Part shown: piece by piece, positions 15,858 through 25,006 of the stretch
Layout of the letters: each line of letters opens with the position of its first letter
How positions within the stretch are numbered: the stretch's first letter is position 1
Assembly (NCBI GenBank): GCA_035547695.1
Contig: DASZUK010000004.1
Location: 1 to 64,000 of the forward strand
Reading direction: 5' to 3'
DNA: 64,000 nt
Source of the DNA: DASZUK01 sp035547695
GTDB taxonomy: Bacteria; Actinomycetota; Acidimicrobiia; Acidimicrobiales; RAAP-2
Made by a program: the position numbers and the translations under genes
Notes under the pieces: model-generated
Database searches by the model: none
What the model was told of the DNA's origin: nothing
What the model saw: the letters and a program-made list of their open reading frames with translations, nothing else

Positions 15858-16919
15858 TCAGCGGACCAGGCCGCGGCCGGTGATGAGGGGGAGGTCCAGG
15901 GCGGTGACGAGGCCGGCGGGGGCGGCGACGACGGCGGGGACGGCGTTGACCAGCCGCATGGCGGTGGCCTTGAGGCCGGCGGTGTTGTGGTCGCCGTCGG
16001 TGCCCAGCAACTGGAGGTCCAGGGTGTAGTGGGGTTCGCCGGTGACCACCACCCGGTAGCAGCCCTGGCCGGCCGGCTGCGGCCAGTCCGGGGCCAGGTC
16101 GTCACGGAGCCGGGTGACGTGCTCGAGGACCACCACCGGCCGGTCGTGCCAGATGCCGCGGACGCAGAAGTGGAGGCCGGCGGCGGTGCCGGCCGGGACC
16201 GGGCCGGCGTCGACGGTGAAGTCGTCGGGCGCCGGCACCCGCTCGTACCACTCGTCGATCCGGTCCAGCTCGATGCCGAGGCCGGCGGCAAGCTGCCGGA
16301 CGACGCTGCCCCAGGCCATGGTGAGGACGCCGGGCTGCAGCAGCATGGGCACCTGGTCCATGGGCCGGGCGAACCCCATGATGTCGAACAGCACCATCGG
16401 CTGGTCGTAGGTGGCGTAGTTCAGCACCTCCAGGCACCGGACCTCTTCGATGCGCTCGCTGATCCCGGTGAGCACCAGGGGCAGGACGTCGTTGGCGAAG
16501 CCGGGGTCGACGCCGTTGACGAAGAGGGAGGCCCCGCCGGCGGCCGCGGCCTCCCGGAGGGGGGCTGCCAACGGATCGCCGGGGGCGGGGTACTGCAGGA
16601 ACACCGGCCCGGACGACACCACGTTGACCCCGGCGCGGAGGAACCGCTCCAGGTCGCCCAGGGCCTCCATCAGCCGGTCGTCGGCCATGGCGGAGTGCAC
16701 GATGCAGTCCGGCCGCAGCGCCAGCAGGGCGTCGGCGTCGGTGGTGGCCGCCACCCCGAGGTCGTGGTCGAGGCCGGCGAGGCGGCCGGCGTCCTGGCCG
16801 GCCTTGGCCGGGTTGGACACGAACAGGCCGACCAGTTCGATGTCGGGATGGGCGTCGATGCCGGCCAGGACGTGCCGACCGACGTTGCCGGTGCTCCAGG
16901 CCACCACTCGCAGGGCCAT
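15858..16919 (-). CDS. Dihydrodipicolinate reductase-like NAD(P)-dependent oxidoreductase
   Basis: A 353-residue protein. The N-terminal Rossmann motif is VVAWSTGNVGRHVLAGI (GxGxxG variant GNVG), followed by ELVGLFVSNPAKAGQDAG and DCIVHSAM. The C-terminal domain contains VNGVDPGFANDVLPLVLTG and a PHYTLDLQLLG-type strand. This architecture is shared by DapB-like proteins and 2,4-diaminopentanoate dehydrogenases; actinomycetes have many uncharacterised copies near lipid and steroid genes. GGAGGAGG precedes the ATG 16919. It follows the SDR gene by 25 bases in one operon, implying consecutive redox steps. Confidence 0.88.
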   Translation of the reverse strand: MALRVVAWSTGNVGRHVLAGIDAHPDIELVGLFVSNPAKAGQDAGRLAGLDHDLGVAATTDADALLALRPDCIVHSAMADDRLMEALGDLERFLRAGVNVVSSGPVFLQYPAPGDPLAAPLREAAAAGGASLFVNGVDPGFANDVLPLVLTGISERIEEVRCLEVLNYATYDQPMVLFDIMGFARPMDQVPMLLQPGVLTMAWGSVVRQLAAGLGIELDRIDEWYERVPAPDDFTVDAGPVPAGTAAGLHFCVRGIWHDRPVVVLEHVTRLRDDLAPDWPQPAGQGCYRVVVTGEPHYTLDLQLLGTDGDHNTAGLKATAMRLVNAVPAVVAAPAGLVTALDLPLITGRGLVR

Positions 16920-16944
16920 GGGTCCTCCTCCTCGGGGTGGGGGA

Positions 16945-17733
16945 CTACAGGTCGGGCAGACCGAAGTCCAGGTTGGGCACGTCCAGGCCGCCGTCGGCCT
17001 CCAGCACCTTGCCGGTCACGAACGACCCGGCGTCCGACGCCAGGAACAGGACGGCGGCGGCGATCTCGGTGGGGTCGGCGATCCGCCGCAGCGGGGTGGC
17101 CTGCTCCATGGTGGTCCGCAGCTCGTCGCTCTGCAGCACGATGTCCAGCGCGGAGGTCGCCGTGGACCCCACCCCGACGGCGTTGACCCGGATGCGGGGG
17201 GCCAGGTCCTTGGCGGCCAGCCGGGTGTAGTGGGTCAGGGCGGCCTTGACGGTTCCGTAGGCCAGGTAGCCGCGGCCGGCGGCGCGGCCCATGACCGACG
17301 AGATGTTGACGACGGACCCGCCGCCGCCGGCCAGCATGACCGGCACGGCGGCCCGCACCAGGGCGTGGGCGGTGGCCACGTTGAAGTGGAACGCCTCCTC
17401 CAGGAACCTCGGGGAGGTGTCCAGGAGGGGCCGCGGCATGGTGCCGCCGACGTTGTTGACCAGCACGTCGACGCGGCCGAACGCCTGCTGGGCGGCACCG
17501 GCCAGGCCGGCCACGGCGTCCAGGTCGTTGAGGTCGGCGGCCACCACCAGGGCCCGCCGGCCGGCGGCCTCCACCTGGCCGGCCACCGCCCGTAGCTGCT
17601 CGTCGGTCCGGGCGGCCAGCACCACGTCGGCACCGGCTTCGGCCAGGGCCACCGCCGAGGCCGCCCCGATGCCGCGGCCGGCGCCGGTCACGATGGCCAC
17701 CCGGTCGGTCAGGTGGAACCGGTCAAGGATCAT
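16945..17733 (-). CDS. SDR family oxidoreductase
   Basis: A 262-residue classical short-chain dehydrogenase/reductase. The cofactor motif is TGAGRGIG (about 16-23), NNVGG lies at 93-97, catalytic S146 is in NISSVMG, and Y159 and K163 are in AYGTVK. The C-terminal VTGKVLEADGG closes the substrate pocket. Acidic and Arg residues after the second strand (AARTDEQ) fit NADP(H) preference, which is tentative. It is co-transcribed with the DapB-like gene. A GAACNNGTTC palindrome lies about 40 bases upstream. Confidence 0.92.
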   Translation of the reverse strand: MILDRFHLTDRVAIVTGAGRGIGAASAVALAEAGADVVLAARTDEQLRAVAGQVEAAGRRALVVAADLNDLDAVAGLAGAAQQAFGRVDVLVNNVGGTMPRPLLDTSPRFLEEAFHFNVATAHALVRAAVPVMLAGGGGSVVNISSVMGRAAGRGYLAYGTVKAALTHYTRLAAKDLAPRIRVNAVGVGSTATSALDIVLQSDELRTTMEQATPLRRIADPTEIAAAVLFLASDAGSFVTGKVLEADGGLDVPNLDFGLPDL

Positions 17734-17767
17734 CCGTCGTACCTCCCCGGCGGACTGTACCCCTGTT

Positions 17768-17783
17768 TTGGAACACGTTCTCG
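17768..17783. promoter_or_regulatory. GAAC-AC-GTTC operator-like site
   Basis: GAACACGTTC (17771-17780), flanked by TG and TC, matches the GAACNNGTTC core of the KstR-type TetR operator known from actinomycete sterol regulons. It sits about 38 bases upstream of the SDR start. No KstR gene is in the window and flanking bases do not fully match. Confidence 0.35.
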
Positions 17784-17841
17784 TCTGGAGCCGACGAGTG
17801 GGCTGGCCCGGGGGGCGGATCGACGTGGTGGTCGCCCGGGG

Positions 17842-19344
17842 CTACACCGCCCCGGCCAGCAGCCGGTCCTGGCGGTCGGCCTCGGAGCGGACACCCTTCC
17901 AACCGAGGGCCAGGTACAGCAGCGCGGCCACGCCCATGCCCATGTAGATGCTGAAGTCGGCCCCGTAGCCGTAGGCGTCCCGGGTGGCGTAGGTGATCGG
18001 GTTCAGCCACTGCGGCAGGGAGAACGTGGCGGACAGCGCGGAGATGGCGGCGTACATGCCGACCACCTGGGCGACGATGGCGGCCCAGTGCACCCCGCCG
18101 TTCCGGTAGTACAGGCCGCCACGGTCGGTCCGCTGTAGCTCGGCCGGCACGTACCGGGTCCGGCGCATGAACCAGTCCACCAGGTAGATGGCCGCCCAGG
18201 GGGCGATCCAGACGATGACGAGGTCGACGAAGTCCTCCAGGTAGGTGTTGAACGACGAGTTGAACACGGCGTACAGGGTGATCAGGAAGGCGATGGCGCA
18301 GTCGATCAGGACGGCCTGGTACCGCTTCACCTTCAGGCCCAGGGCCTGGAGGGTGACCCCGGACGAGTACAGGTCCAGGCTGTTGATGGCGAACAACTGC
18401 AGGATGCAGAAGATGAGGAACACGTCCACGAACCAGGCCGGGATGACGCTCTGGTGGGCGAACGGGTACAACGCTCCGACCCCGTGGTTGGCGGCGCCGA
18501 TGCCGGTGAGGAAGGTGCCGACGGTGGCTCCCAGGGTCATGATCAGGATCTCCGGCACCGCGGTCCCCAGGAACACCCAGCCGACGATGGCTTTGCGGGA
18601 GGTGTCCGGCTTGCAGTACCGGCTGTAGTCGTTGCCGCACTCCGCCCAGCCCAGCCCGGCCAGGGTGATGGTGAACGCCAGCCCCTCCAGCCAGGTCTGC
18701 CAGTCCGCCGCGGCCTTCACCCCGTGCACTGTGGTGTGGGGGACCGCGAAGCCGAGCAGGACGGCGAACAGCACCAGGAACGGGATGACCAGGACCCGCA
18801 GGGTCTTGACGATGGTGGCGTAGCCCAGGAACGGCAGCACCCCCTGGACCAGGATGGCCAGGACCACGAACACGATCTTGGACGGGTCCCCCGGCGAGAA
18901 CCCGGCCTTCACCGTCAGCACCATGGCCGCGCCGACGATGAGGATCAGCCCCTCGATCTCGAACCCGATCAGGGTGGCCCAGTTGAACAGGGAGATCAGC
19001 CGGGACCCGTTCGGGCCGAAGCTGGCCCGGTTGATGGCGAACACCGTCGTGCCCGTCTGGGGACCCTGCAGGCTGCACAGCCCCAACAGGAAGTAGGACA
19101 GGTTGCCGACCACGATGACCACCACCGCCTGGGCGAAGGTGAACCCGAAGGTCATCAGGATGGCGCCGTAGATGAAGTACTCGATCTGGACGCTGGCCCC
19201 GGCCCACATCGCACCGACGTCGCGGGGCCTGGCCCACCGCTCGGAGACCGGGATGAAGTCGGTCCCGTGCTGCTCGATGTGGAACGCCTGGTCCCCCAGC
19301 GGGAGCCCGTCCGCACCGACGGTGGTCTCAGATGCGATGGCCAC
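17842..19344 (-). CDS. NCS1 family nucleobase/allantoin:cation symporter
   Basis: A 500-residue membrane protein with about 12 transmembrane helices. The start GTG 19344 has GGAGG five bases upstream; a longer frame from 19446 lacks such a site. Family landmarks are the N-terminal ERWARPRDVGAMWAGASVQIEYF, TFGFTFAQAVVVIVVGN, GPQTGTTVFAINRASFGPNGSR, GLGWAECGNDYSRYCKP and WIAPWAAIYLVDWFMRR. NCS1 carriers import purines, pyrimidines, hydantoins, allantoin or thiamine precursors with protons or sodium. Substrate is unknown. It lies upstream of the SDR-DapB-like pair on the same strand, so it could feed their pathway. Confidence 0.92.
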   Translation of the reverse strand: MAIASETTVGADGLPLGDQAFHIEQHGTDFIPVSERWARPRDVGAMWAGASVQIEYFIYGAILMTFGFTFAQAVVVIVVGNLSYFLLGLCSLQGPQTGTTVFAINRASFGPNGSRLISLFNWATLIGFEIEGLILIVGAAMVLTVKAGFSPGDPSKIVFVVLAILVQGVLPFLGYATIVKTLRVLVIPFLVLFAVLLGFAVPHTTVHGVKAAADWQTWLEGLAFTITLAGLGWAECGNDYSRYCKPDTSRKAIVGWVFLGTAVPEILIMTLGATVGTFLTGIGAANHGVGALYPFAHQSVIPAWFVDVFLIFCILQLFAINSLDLYSSGVTLQALGLKVKRYQAVLIDCAIAFLITLYAVFNSSFNTYLEDFVDLVIVWIAPWAAIYLVDWFMRRTRYVPAELQRTDRGGLYYRNGGVHWAAIVAQVVGMYAAISALSATFSLPQWLNPITYATRDAYGYGADFSIYMGMGVAALLYLALGWKGVRSEADRQDRLLAGAV

Positions 19345-19475
19345 GTGCCCTCCGATCGCCCGTTGTCTGGCTGCCCGTGCGACGCCGTCGGTGGCGCACT
19401 GCCCGGAGTCGGGCAACACCATGCGTGCTCCGCCGCGTGACGTCAAGCCAACGTGGGTGAACGCCGGGCCACCGG

Positions 19476-19523
19476 CCGGCCCGTCGGCCCGTCGGTCAGC
19501 CGGCCCGTCGGCCCGTCGGTCAG
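19476..19523. repeat. Two perfect 24-bp tandem repeats after a stop codon
   Basis: Two identical 24-base copies (19476-19499, 19500-19523), themselves built from 8-base units such as TGACCGAC on the minus strand, lie immediately after the stop codon of the secreted hydrolase gene (TGA, 19528-19530). Confidence 0.85.
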
Positions 19524-19527
19524 TCGG

Positions 19528-21615
19528 TCAGCCGGTCAGGTCCCCGCCGGTGACCGGGGTGGTGCACGGCCGGCGGCCGCACACGTTCGGTACCGTCCCG
19601 GTCAACTGGAACCGGTTCAACTGGTACTGGGCCGCCGGCACCTCCCGGGGGACCGTCTGGTGCGGGTCGGTGCCCGCCGTCGGCGGCTCGTCGGTGGCCG
19701 GCGGCGCCGGCACGCCGGGGTCCCAGACGTACAGGGCGGCCCTGCCCCGGTACGGGTCCTTCCTGATCGGGCGCAGCCCCCAGAACAGGTGGCCGGGGAA
19801 CCGGCCGGGGGCCAGCGCCGGCAGGTGCACCGCCGCCCCGATGGTCCGGGCCTCGGCGACGGTGGTGACGTTGGACACCTGGTGGTCACCGAACCCCATC
19901 TGCAGCAGCACCTGGTGCCGCGGCGTCCCCGGCAGCCCGCCGGTCATCTGCTCGGCGTAGCCGTCGGTCTCCCCGCGGTCCCACTGCATCTGGAGCAGGT
20001 CGAAGATGACCTGGCGGTTGGCCGGTCCGGGGTAGGCCGGTTGGAACAGGTCGTTGAACGCCACGAAGTCCGAGCTGCGGTCCAGCAGGACGGCGTAGTC
20101 CATGGACGGCACCCCGAGCACCGCCCGGCGGAACACGGTGGAGATGGCGGTCAGCGCGCCGCCGGCCAGGCTGCCCTCGCTGTTGCCGTAGTAGGTCAGC
20201 GGCGACGACGTGTCGACGAGGGCGGCCCCTGTTGTCCGGAACGCCGGGTCCGACGCCAGGCCCCCCACGGCGGTCATCAGCCGGCCCAGGTACAGGGCGT
20301 CGATCAGCGACTGCGTCAGGTGGTCCGGCAGGGTGGTGAAGTTGGACAGGTCCGCCAGCAGGGCGGCGTCGGCCAGCTCGTCGTTCCCTGTCAGCCCCAT
20401 CCAGTCGGTGGCGCACAGCACCATGTCGTAGCGGTCGGCCATGACCGACACGTTCTCGTCGCCGATCTTGGCGGCCACGTTGAACAGGCCCACCCCGTAG
20501 AGGACCGGACGTGCCGGGTGGGCCGCCGTGGCCGAACGGGGGACCAGGCAGCTAAAGGCGGCCTGTTGGACGTTGCCCGGCAACTGCTGCGGCAGCCCTG
20601 TCGGCCCCAGGTTCAGCGTCGACCCGTACGGGCCGCCGGGCTGGTCCAGGAAGCTGGGCACCGTGAAGGTGCCGTCGACCTGCCGGCTGTCGCTGCCGTC
20701 CTGGGCCGTCGTGAAGTCGGTGACCGCGGTCACCGCGAAGGAAGGGGCGCCGCCGTGTAACTGGGCCATGGCCACGTCGCGCATGTGGACGGCGTACCCG
20801 GTCAGGTTCCGGGTGCTGATGACGGTGAAGTCCCAGGCCACCGTCAACGACCCGGTGGGGACGTGGCGGCGGTGCAGCCAGGACACCAGGGCCCGTTCGT
20901 GGTCGAGGAACGCCGCCGTCACCCCCTGCGGGGCTGGCCGCCGGCCCAGGACGGCGGCGAACGCCGGCCCCGGGGCGACGGGCGCCCCTTTGGCCGTCCG
21001 CACCCCGGTCAGGGCCACCGCGATGCGGTGCCCCTCCGGCAGGTTGGCGGCCGGGTGGACCATCAGCAGCCGGGTGGCCGGATCGCCGTCCCGGGCGTCC
21101 AGCTCCGCCCAGTACGCCAGCCGCTTCCCGGTGGCCTCGTCCACCAGCACCACCCCGGCCCGCCGGCGCAGCGATGTGCCGACGTGGCCGGCGTCGGGGA
21201 TGCCCGACCTGGCCAGGTCGATGCCGGCGACGTGCACCAGGACGGTGCTGCCGGGGCTGAACCCGTCGTTGCGGCCGTACGCCGCCGGTGTGATGTGCAG
21301 GCCGACCACGTTGGTGGGCATGGCGGCCTTCGGGAACGCCACCTGCCGGCCCGACGGCATCGACCGGTCCACCACCGTGTAGTAGTCGCTCGGGAACGGC
21401 ACCATGCAGGTCGACCCGCCCAGCGGGTCGCAGTCCGACGCCCCGGCCACCGACGCGCCCCAGTCGGTGCTCGGTGGTGCCGTCGGGCCCCGGCGGGTGG
21501 CGGCACCGGCGGCGGTGGGGGCGACCACCGGTGCCAGCAACGCCGCCGCCCCGACGGTGGCCGCGACGAGGACCGTGGCCAGGTGGCCGGCCGGCCGCCT
21601 CCCGGCCGGCCTCAT
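19528..21615 (-). CDS. Large secreted alpha/beta-hydrolase-like protein
   Basis: A 695-residue exported protein. Residues 1-39 form a signal peptide: basic MRPAGRRP, hydrophobic LATVLVAATVGAAALLAPVV, then a PTAAGAA cleavage region. The mature N-terminal half looks beta-rich (residues 65-260, with CDPLGGSTCMVPFPSDYY). The C-terminal half contains a possible nucleophile motif YGNSEGSLAGG (GxSxG) and a late GFGDHQVSN His, fitting a hydrolase. The family is widespread but uncharacterised in soil bacteria. Its start overlaps the SnoaL-like gene stop by 4 bases (ATGA), so translation is coupled. Confidence 0.82.
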   Translation of the reverse strand: MRPAGRRPAGHLATVLVAATVGAAALLAPVVAPTAAGAATRRGPTAPPSTDWGASVAGASDCDPLGGSTCMVPFPSDYYTVVDRSMPSGRQVAFPKAAMPTNVVGLHITPAAYGRNDGFSPGSTVLVHVAGIDLARSGIPDAGHVGTSLRRRAGVVLVDEATGKRLAYWAELDARDGDPATRLLMVHPAANLPEGHRIAVALTGVRTAKGAPVAPGPAFAAVLGRRPAPQGVTAAFLDHERALVSWLHRRHVPTGSLTVAWDFTVISTRNLTGYAVHMRDVAMAQLHGGAPSFAVTAVTDFTTAQDGSDSRQVDGTFTVPSFLDQPGGPYGSTLNLGPTGLPQQLPGNVQQAAFSCLVPRSATAAHPARPVLYGVGLFNVAAKIGDENVSVMADRYDMVLCATDWMGLTGNDELADAALLADLSNFTTLPDHLTQSLIDALYLGRLMTAVGGLASDPAFRTTGAALVDTSSPLTYYGNSEGSLAGGALTAISTVFRRAVLGVPSMDYAVLLDRSSDFVAFNDLFQPAYPGPANRQVIFDLLQMQWDRGETDGYAEQMTGGLPGTPRHQVLLQMGFGDHQVSNVTTVAEARTIGAAVHLPALAPGRFPGHLFWGLRPIRKDPYRGRAALYVWDPGVPAPPATDEPPTAGTDPHQTVPREVPAAQYQLNRFQLTGTVPNVCGRRPCTTPVTGGDLTG

Positions 21616-22061
21616 CGGAGGTCGAACAGCGTGTGGTGACCGACGTCGCCGACCAGGTCGACGACCATGTGCCGGTGCCGGAACCGCCAGGTTCCCTCGG
21701 CCCGGTCGAACCGGTCGCGGTACCGGCCGGCGACGATGGGCTGCAGGGCCAGCCGGTCGGGGACGGCCTGGAGGACGGTGAAGTACGACCGGGCGGTGGC
21801 CGTGCCGGCCGGCTCGTCCACGGTGACGACGACGTTGGTCATGACGTGCTTGGTCCTCGGGGTGCCGTCGTCGTAGCGGCGGGTGCTGGCCTCGTACATG
21901 GCCCGCACCTCGTCACGACCGTGGCGGACCTGGTCGAACCCCTCGAAGGTGACGTCGGCGTCGGCGAACAGGTCGGCCACCCCGTCGAAGTCGCCGGCGT
22001 CGATCCGGTCGGCGTAGGTGAACAGCAGGTCCGTGATCTGTTCCCGGTCGGAGGCCCCCAC
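21612..22061 (-). CDS. SnoaL-like nuclear transport factor 2 family protein
   Basis: A 149-residue single-domain NTF2-fold protein starting at GTG 22061. DREQITDLLFTYADRIDAGDFDGVADLF is the standard N-terminal helix pair, and HVMTNVVVTV and WRFRHRHMVVDLVG are core strands. This is the SnoaL_4 type found as an isomerase, dehydratase or ring-hydroxylating dioxygenase small-subunit relative. No strong ribosome binding site precedes it. It ends in an ATGA overlap with the secreted hydrolase gene and follows the FAD oxidoreductase by 56 bases. Confidence 0.86.
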   Translation of the reverse strand: MGASDREQITDLLFTYADRIDAGDFDGVADLFADADVTFEGFDQVRHGRDEVRAMYEASTRRYDDGTPRTKHVMTNVVVTVDEPAGTATARSYFTVLQAVPDRLALQPIVAGRYRDRFDRAEGTWRFRHRHMVVDLVGDVGHHTLFDLR

Positions 22062-22117
22062 GGGGCGAGTGTACGGCCGCGCCGGCCGCCGCCTATGGTC
22101 GGGGCTCCGCCGGCGGG

Positions 22118-23572
22118 TCAGCCCCCGAGCAGCCGTCCCATGGCGGTCGCCAACCGGCTCGGCCGGCCCCGCCGACCCTCGGTCCGGTCGGCCAGCTTCA
22201 TCGACGCCAACCCGGCGTTGACCCCCAGCCACCGCAGCGGCTCCGGTTCCCACGACGGCGACCGGTGGCCCACCCACGGCAGCCGGACCAGGTCGCTGTC
22301 GCGGTCCAGGACCAGGTCGGCCAGGGTGCGACCGGCCAGGTTGGCGGTGGACACCCCGTCCCCCACGTACCCGCCGGCCCACCCCATCCCGGTGGCCCGG
22401 TCCAGCCCGACCGACGAGAACCAGTCCCGCGGCACCCCCAGCGGGCCGCCCCAGGTGTGGGTGATCCGCACCCCGGCCAGCGCCGGGAACAGGTCCACCA
22501 GGGTGTCCCGCAGGGCTCGGTGCACCGCCGGCACCCGGTCGTAGGCCGGCCGGACCTGCGACCCGAAGTGGTACGGCGCCCCCCGGCCGCCGAAGGCGAT
22601 CCGGCCGTCCGCGGTCCGCTGGCCGTACACGATCAGGTGCCGGTGGTCCGAGAACGTCTGCCGGTCCGCCAGCCCGGCCTCGGCCCAGAACCGGTCGCCC
22701 AGGGGCTCGGTGGCCACCATCAGCGAGTACACCGGCGCCACCGCCCGCCCGGTGCCCGGCAGGCGGGGCGTCCAGCCCTCCACCGCCCGGACCACCACGT
22801 CCGCCCGCACCCGGCCGCCCGCGGTGTGCACCGTCGGCCGCCGCACCGTCGGCCGCCGCGCTGGGGGCCGCCGCACTGGGCCGTCGCCCGTCCCCGGCGG
22901 CCCTCCCGGTTCGATCGCCGTCACCACGGTCTGCTCGTAGACGGCGCCGCCGCGGCGTTCCACGGCGCCGGCCAGCCCCCGGGCCAGCAGGGCCGGCTGC
23001 AGCGCCGCGCAGTGCGGCGTGTAGGTCGCCCCCAGCACCCCGGCCGCCCCGAGCACCGATCGGGCCTCGCCGGCGTCCAGCCACCGCAGGTCGTCCTCGG
23101 TGACCCCGTGCTCCCGGGCTTCGGCCACCTCCCGGCGGGCCCGCACCACCTGGGCCGGGCTGCGGGCCGCCACCACCGTCCCGCCCTTGGCGAACCGGCA
23201 GTCGATCCCGTCGGCCGCCGCCGCCCGGCCGACCTGGTCCACGCTGTCCTGCATGGCCCGCCGCATCGCCCGGGCCGCCCCCTCGCCGTGCTCCCGGGCG
23301 ATGCGGCCGTCGGAGGCCGCGAACAGCGCCGAGCACCACCCGCCGTTCCGCCCCGACGCCCCGAACCCGGCCACCTCCTGCTCCAGCACCGCCACCCGCA
23401 GCGACCGGTCCGCGTCCAGCAGCGACCGGGCCGTCCACAGCCCGGTGAACCCGGCCCCGACGATCGCCACGTCCACGTCCAGGTCCCCCGGCAGGCCGGG
23501 GCGGGGGACGATGTCGCCGTCCACCTGGTCCCACCACAGGGACAGCCGCCGGTACGGGCCGGCGCCGTTCAC
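22118..23572 (-). CDS. FAD-dependent amine oxidoreductase (DAO family, PuuB-like)
   Basis: A 484-residue D-amino-acid-oxidase-fold flavoprotein. The dinucleotide-binding motif VAIVGAGFTGLWTA is at about 35-48, followed by EQEVAGFGASGRNGGWCSA, a pattern characteristic of gamma-glutamylputrescine oxidase and related glycine/sarcosine-like oxidases. Late motifs are AFGGRGAPYHFGS and GMGWAGGYVGDGVSTANLAGR. It should oxidise a secondary or primary amine with oxygen. Residues 235-255 contain an Arg/Pro repeat insert coded by tandem repeats near 22830-22875. Together with the class III aminotransferase 36 bases upstream it suggests polyamine or amino acid breakdown. Confidence 0.9.
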   Translation of the reverse strand: MNGAGPYRRLSLWWDQVDGDIVPRPGLPGDLDVDVAIVGAGFTGLWTARSLLDADRSLRVAVLEQEVAGFGASGRNGGWCSALFAASDGRIAREHGEGAARAMRRAMQDSVDQVGRAAAADGIDCRFAKGGTVVAARSPAQVVRARREVAEAREHGVTEDDLRWLDAGEARSVLGAAGVLGATYTPHCAALQPALLARGLAGAVERRGGAVYEQTVVTAIEPGGPPGTGDGPVRRPPARRPTVRRPTVHTAGGRVRADVVVRAVEGWTPRLPGTGRAVAPVYSLMVATEPLGDRFWAEAGLADRQTFSDHRHLIVYGQRTADGRIAFGGRGAPYHFGSQVRPAYDRVPAVHRALRDTLVDLFPALAGVRITHTWGGPLGVPRDWFSSVGLDRATGMGWAGGYVGDGVSTANLAGRTLADLVLDRDSDLVRLPWVGHRSPSWEPEPLRWLGVNAGLASMKLADRTEGRRGRPSRLATAMGRLLGG

Positions 23573-23608
23573 CGGCGGTCCCTCACCCGCCGCCCGGCCC
23601 GGCGCCGG

Positions 23609-25006
23609 TCAGATGCGCCGCCAGGCCTCGACCAGGACGTTGCGGAGCACCTCCGCCATCAGGTCGATCTCGGCCTGGCCGCAGATGAGCGGCGGCGCAA
23701 GCTGCACCACCGGGTCCCCCCGGTCGTCGGCCCGGCAGATCAGGCCGGAGTCGAACAGCGCTCCGGACAGGAACCCCCGCAGCAGGAACTCGCTCTCCTC
23801 GTCGCTGAACGTCTCCCGGGTGGCCTTGTCCTTCACCAGCTCGATCCCGTAGAAGAACCCGTCGCCGCGGACCTCGCCGACGATCGGCAGGTCCCCCAGC
23901 CCCTCCAGGGCCGCCCGGAAGCTGCCCTGGGTGGCCCGGACGTGGTCCAAGATGCCGTCCCGCTCGAACACGTCCAGGTTGGCCATGGCCACCGCGCAGC
24001 TCACCGGGTGGCCGGCGAAGGTGAACCCGTGGGCGAAGCTGCGGTCGCCGTGCAGGAACGGCTCCACCAGCCGGTCGGTGGCGATCATGGCCCCGAGCGG
24101 CGCGTACCCGCTGGTGAGCCCCTTGGCCACCGTGATGATGTCCGGCAGGTACCCGTACTTGGCGGCCCCGAAGTACTCACCGAGACGGCCGAAGGCGCAG
24201 ATGACCTCGTCCGACACCAGCAGCACCCCGTACCGGTCGCAGATCTCGCGGACCCGGGCGAAGTACCCCGGTGGCGGCGGGAAGCAGCCGCCGGCGTTCT
24301 GCACCGGCTCCAGGTACACCGCGGCCACCGTGTCCGCCCCCTCCCGCTCGATGGCCCGCCCGATCTCGTCCGCCGCCCACCGGCCGAACGCCTCCCAGTC
24401 GTCCCCGTGCTCCGGCGCCCGGTAGAAGTTGGTGTTCGGCACCTTCACCGACCCCGGCACCAGCGGCTCGAACGGCGTCTTCAGCTCCGGGATCCCGGTG
24501 ATCGACAGCGCCCCGAGGGTGGTGCCGTGGTAGGCGATGTCCCGGCTGATCACCTTCGTGCGGTACGGCTGGCCGGTCAGCCGGAAGTACTGCCGGGCCA
24601 GCTTCCACGCCGACTCCACCGCCTCCGACCCGCCGGTGGTGAAGAACACCCGGTTCAGGTCGCCGGGCGCCAGGCTGGCCACCCGTTCGGCCAGCTCGAT
24701 GGCCCTCGGGTGGGCGTAGGTCCACAGCGGGAAGTACGCCAGCTCCGACGCCTGCTTCGACGCCGCCTCGGCCAGCTCCGTCCGGCCGTGCCCGATCTGG
24801 CTGGTGAACAGCCCCGACAGCCCGTCCAGGTACCGCTTGCCGCTCTGGTCCCACACGTAGGCCCCCTCGCCCCGGACCATCACCGGCACCTCGTGGTGCG
24901 GGCCGTAGGCCCCCAGCCGGGTGAAGTGCATCCACAGGTTCCGCTGGGCCCGCTCGCTCAGGGTGTTGTCCCCGACGGTGCCGCTGACCGGTGCCACGTC
25001 GCTCAT
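23609..25006 (-). CDS. Class III (omega) aminotransferase
   Basis: A 465-residue PLP enzyme. ATG 25006 has GGGGGA upstream and overlaps the regulator stop (ATGA). Family motifs: DGLSGLFTSQIGHG, FFTTGGSEAVESAWKLARQ, YHGTTLGALS, LVSDEVICAFGRLG (Asp to PLP nitrogen) and ITVAKGLTSGYAPLGA with the Schiff-base Lys. This set of motifs fits omega-amino acid:pyruvate, putrescine or taurine aminotransferases. Its pyruvate-linked role is supported by the alanine dehydrogenase gene in the divergent set, which would recycle alanine. Exact substrate is unknown. Confidence 0.92.
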   Translation of the reverse strand: MSDVAPVSGTVGDNTLSERAQRNLWMHFTRLGAYGPHHEVPVMVRGEGAYVWDQSGKRYLDGLSGLFTSQIGHGRTELAEAASKQASELAYFPLWTYAHPRAIELAERVASLAPGDLNRVFFTTGGSEAVESAWKLARQYFRLTGQPYRTKVISRDIAYHGTTLGALSITGIPELKTPFEPLVPGSVKVPNTNFYRAPEHGDDWEAFGRWAADEIGRAIEREGADTVAAVYLEPVQNAGGCFPPPPGYFARVREICDRYGVLLVSDEVICAFGRLGEYFGAAKYGYLPDIITVAKGLTSGYAPLGAMIATDRLVEPFLHGDRSFAHGFTFAGHPVSCAVAMANLDVFERDGILDHVRATQGSFRAALEGLGDLPIVGEVRGDGFFYGIELVKDKATRETFSDEESEFLLRGFLSGALFDSGLICRADDRGDPVVQLAPPLICGQAEIDLMAEVLRNVLVEAWRRI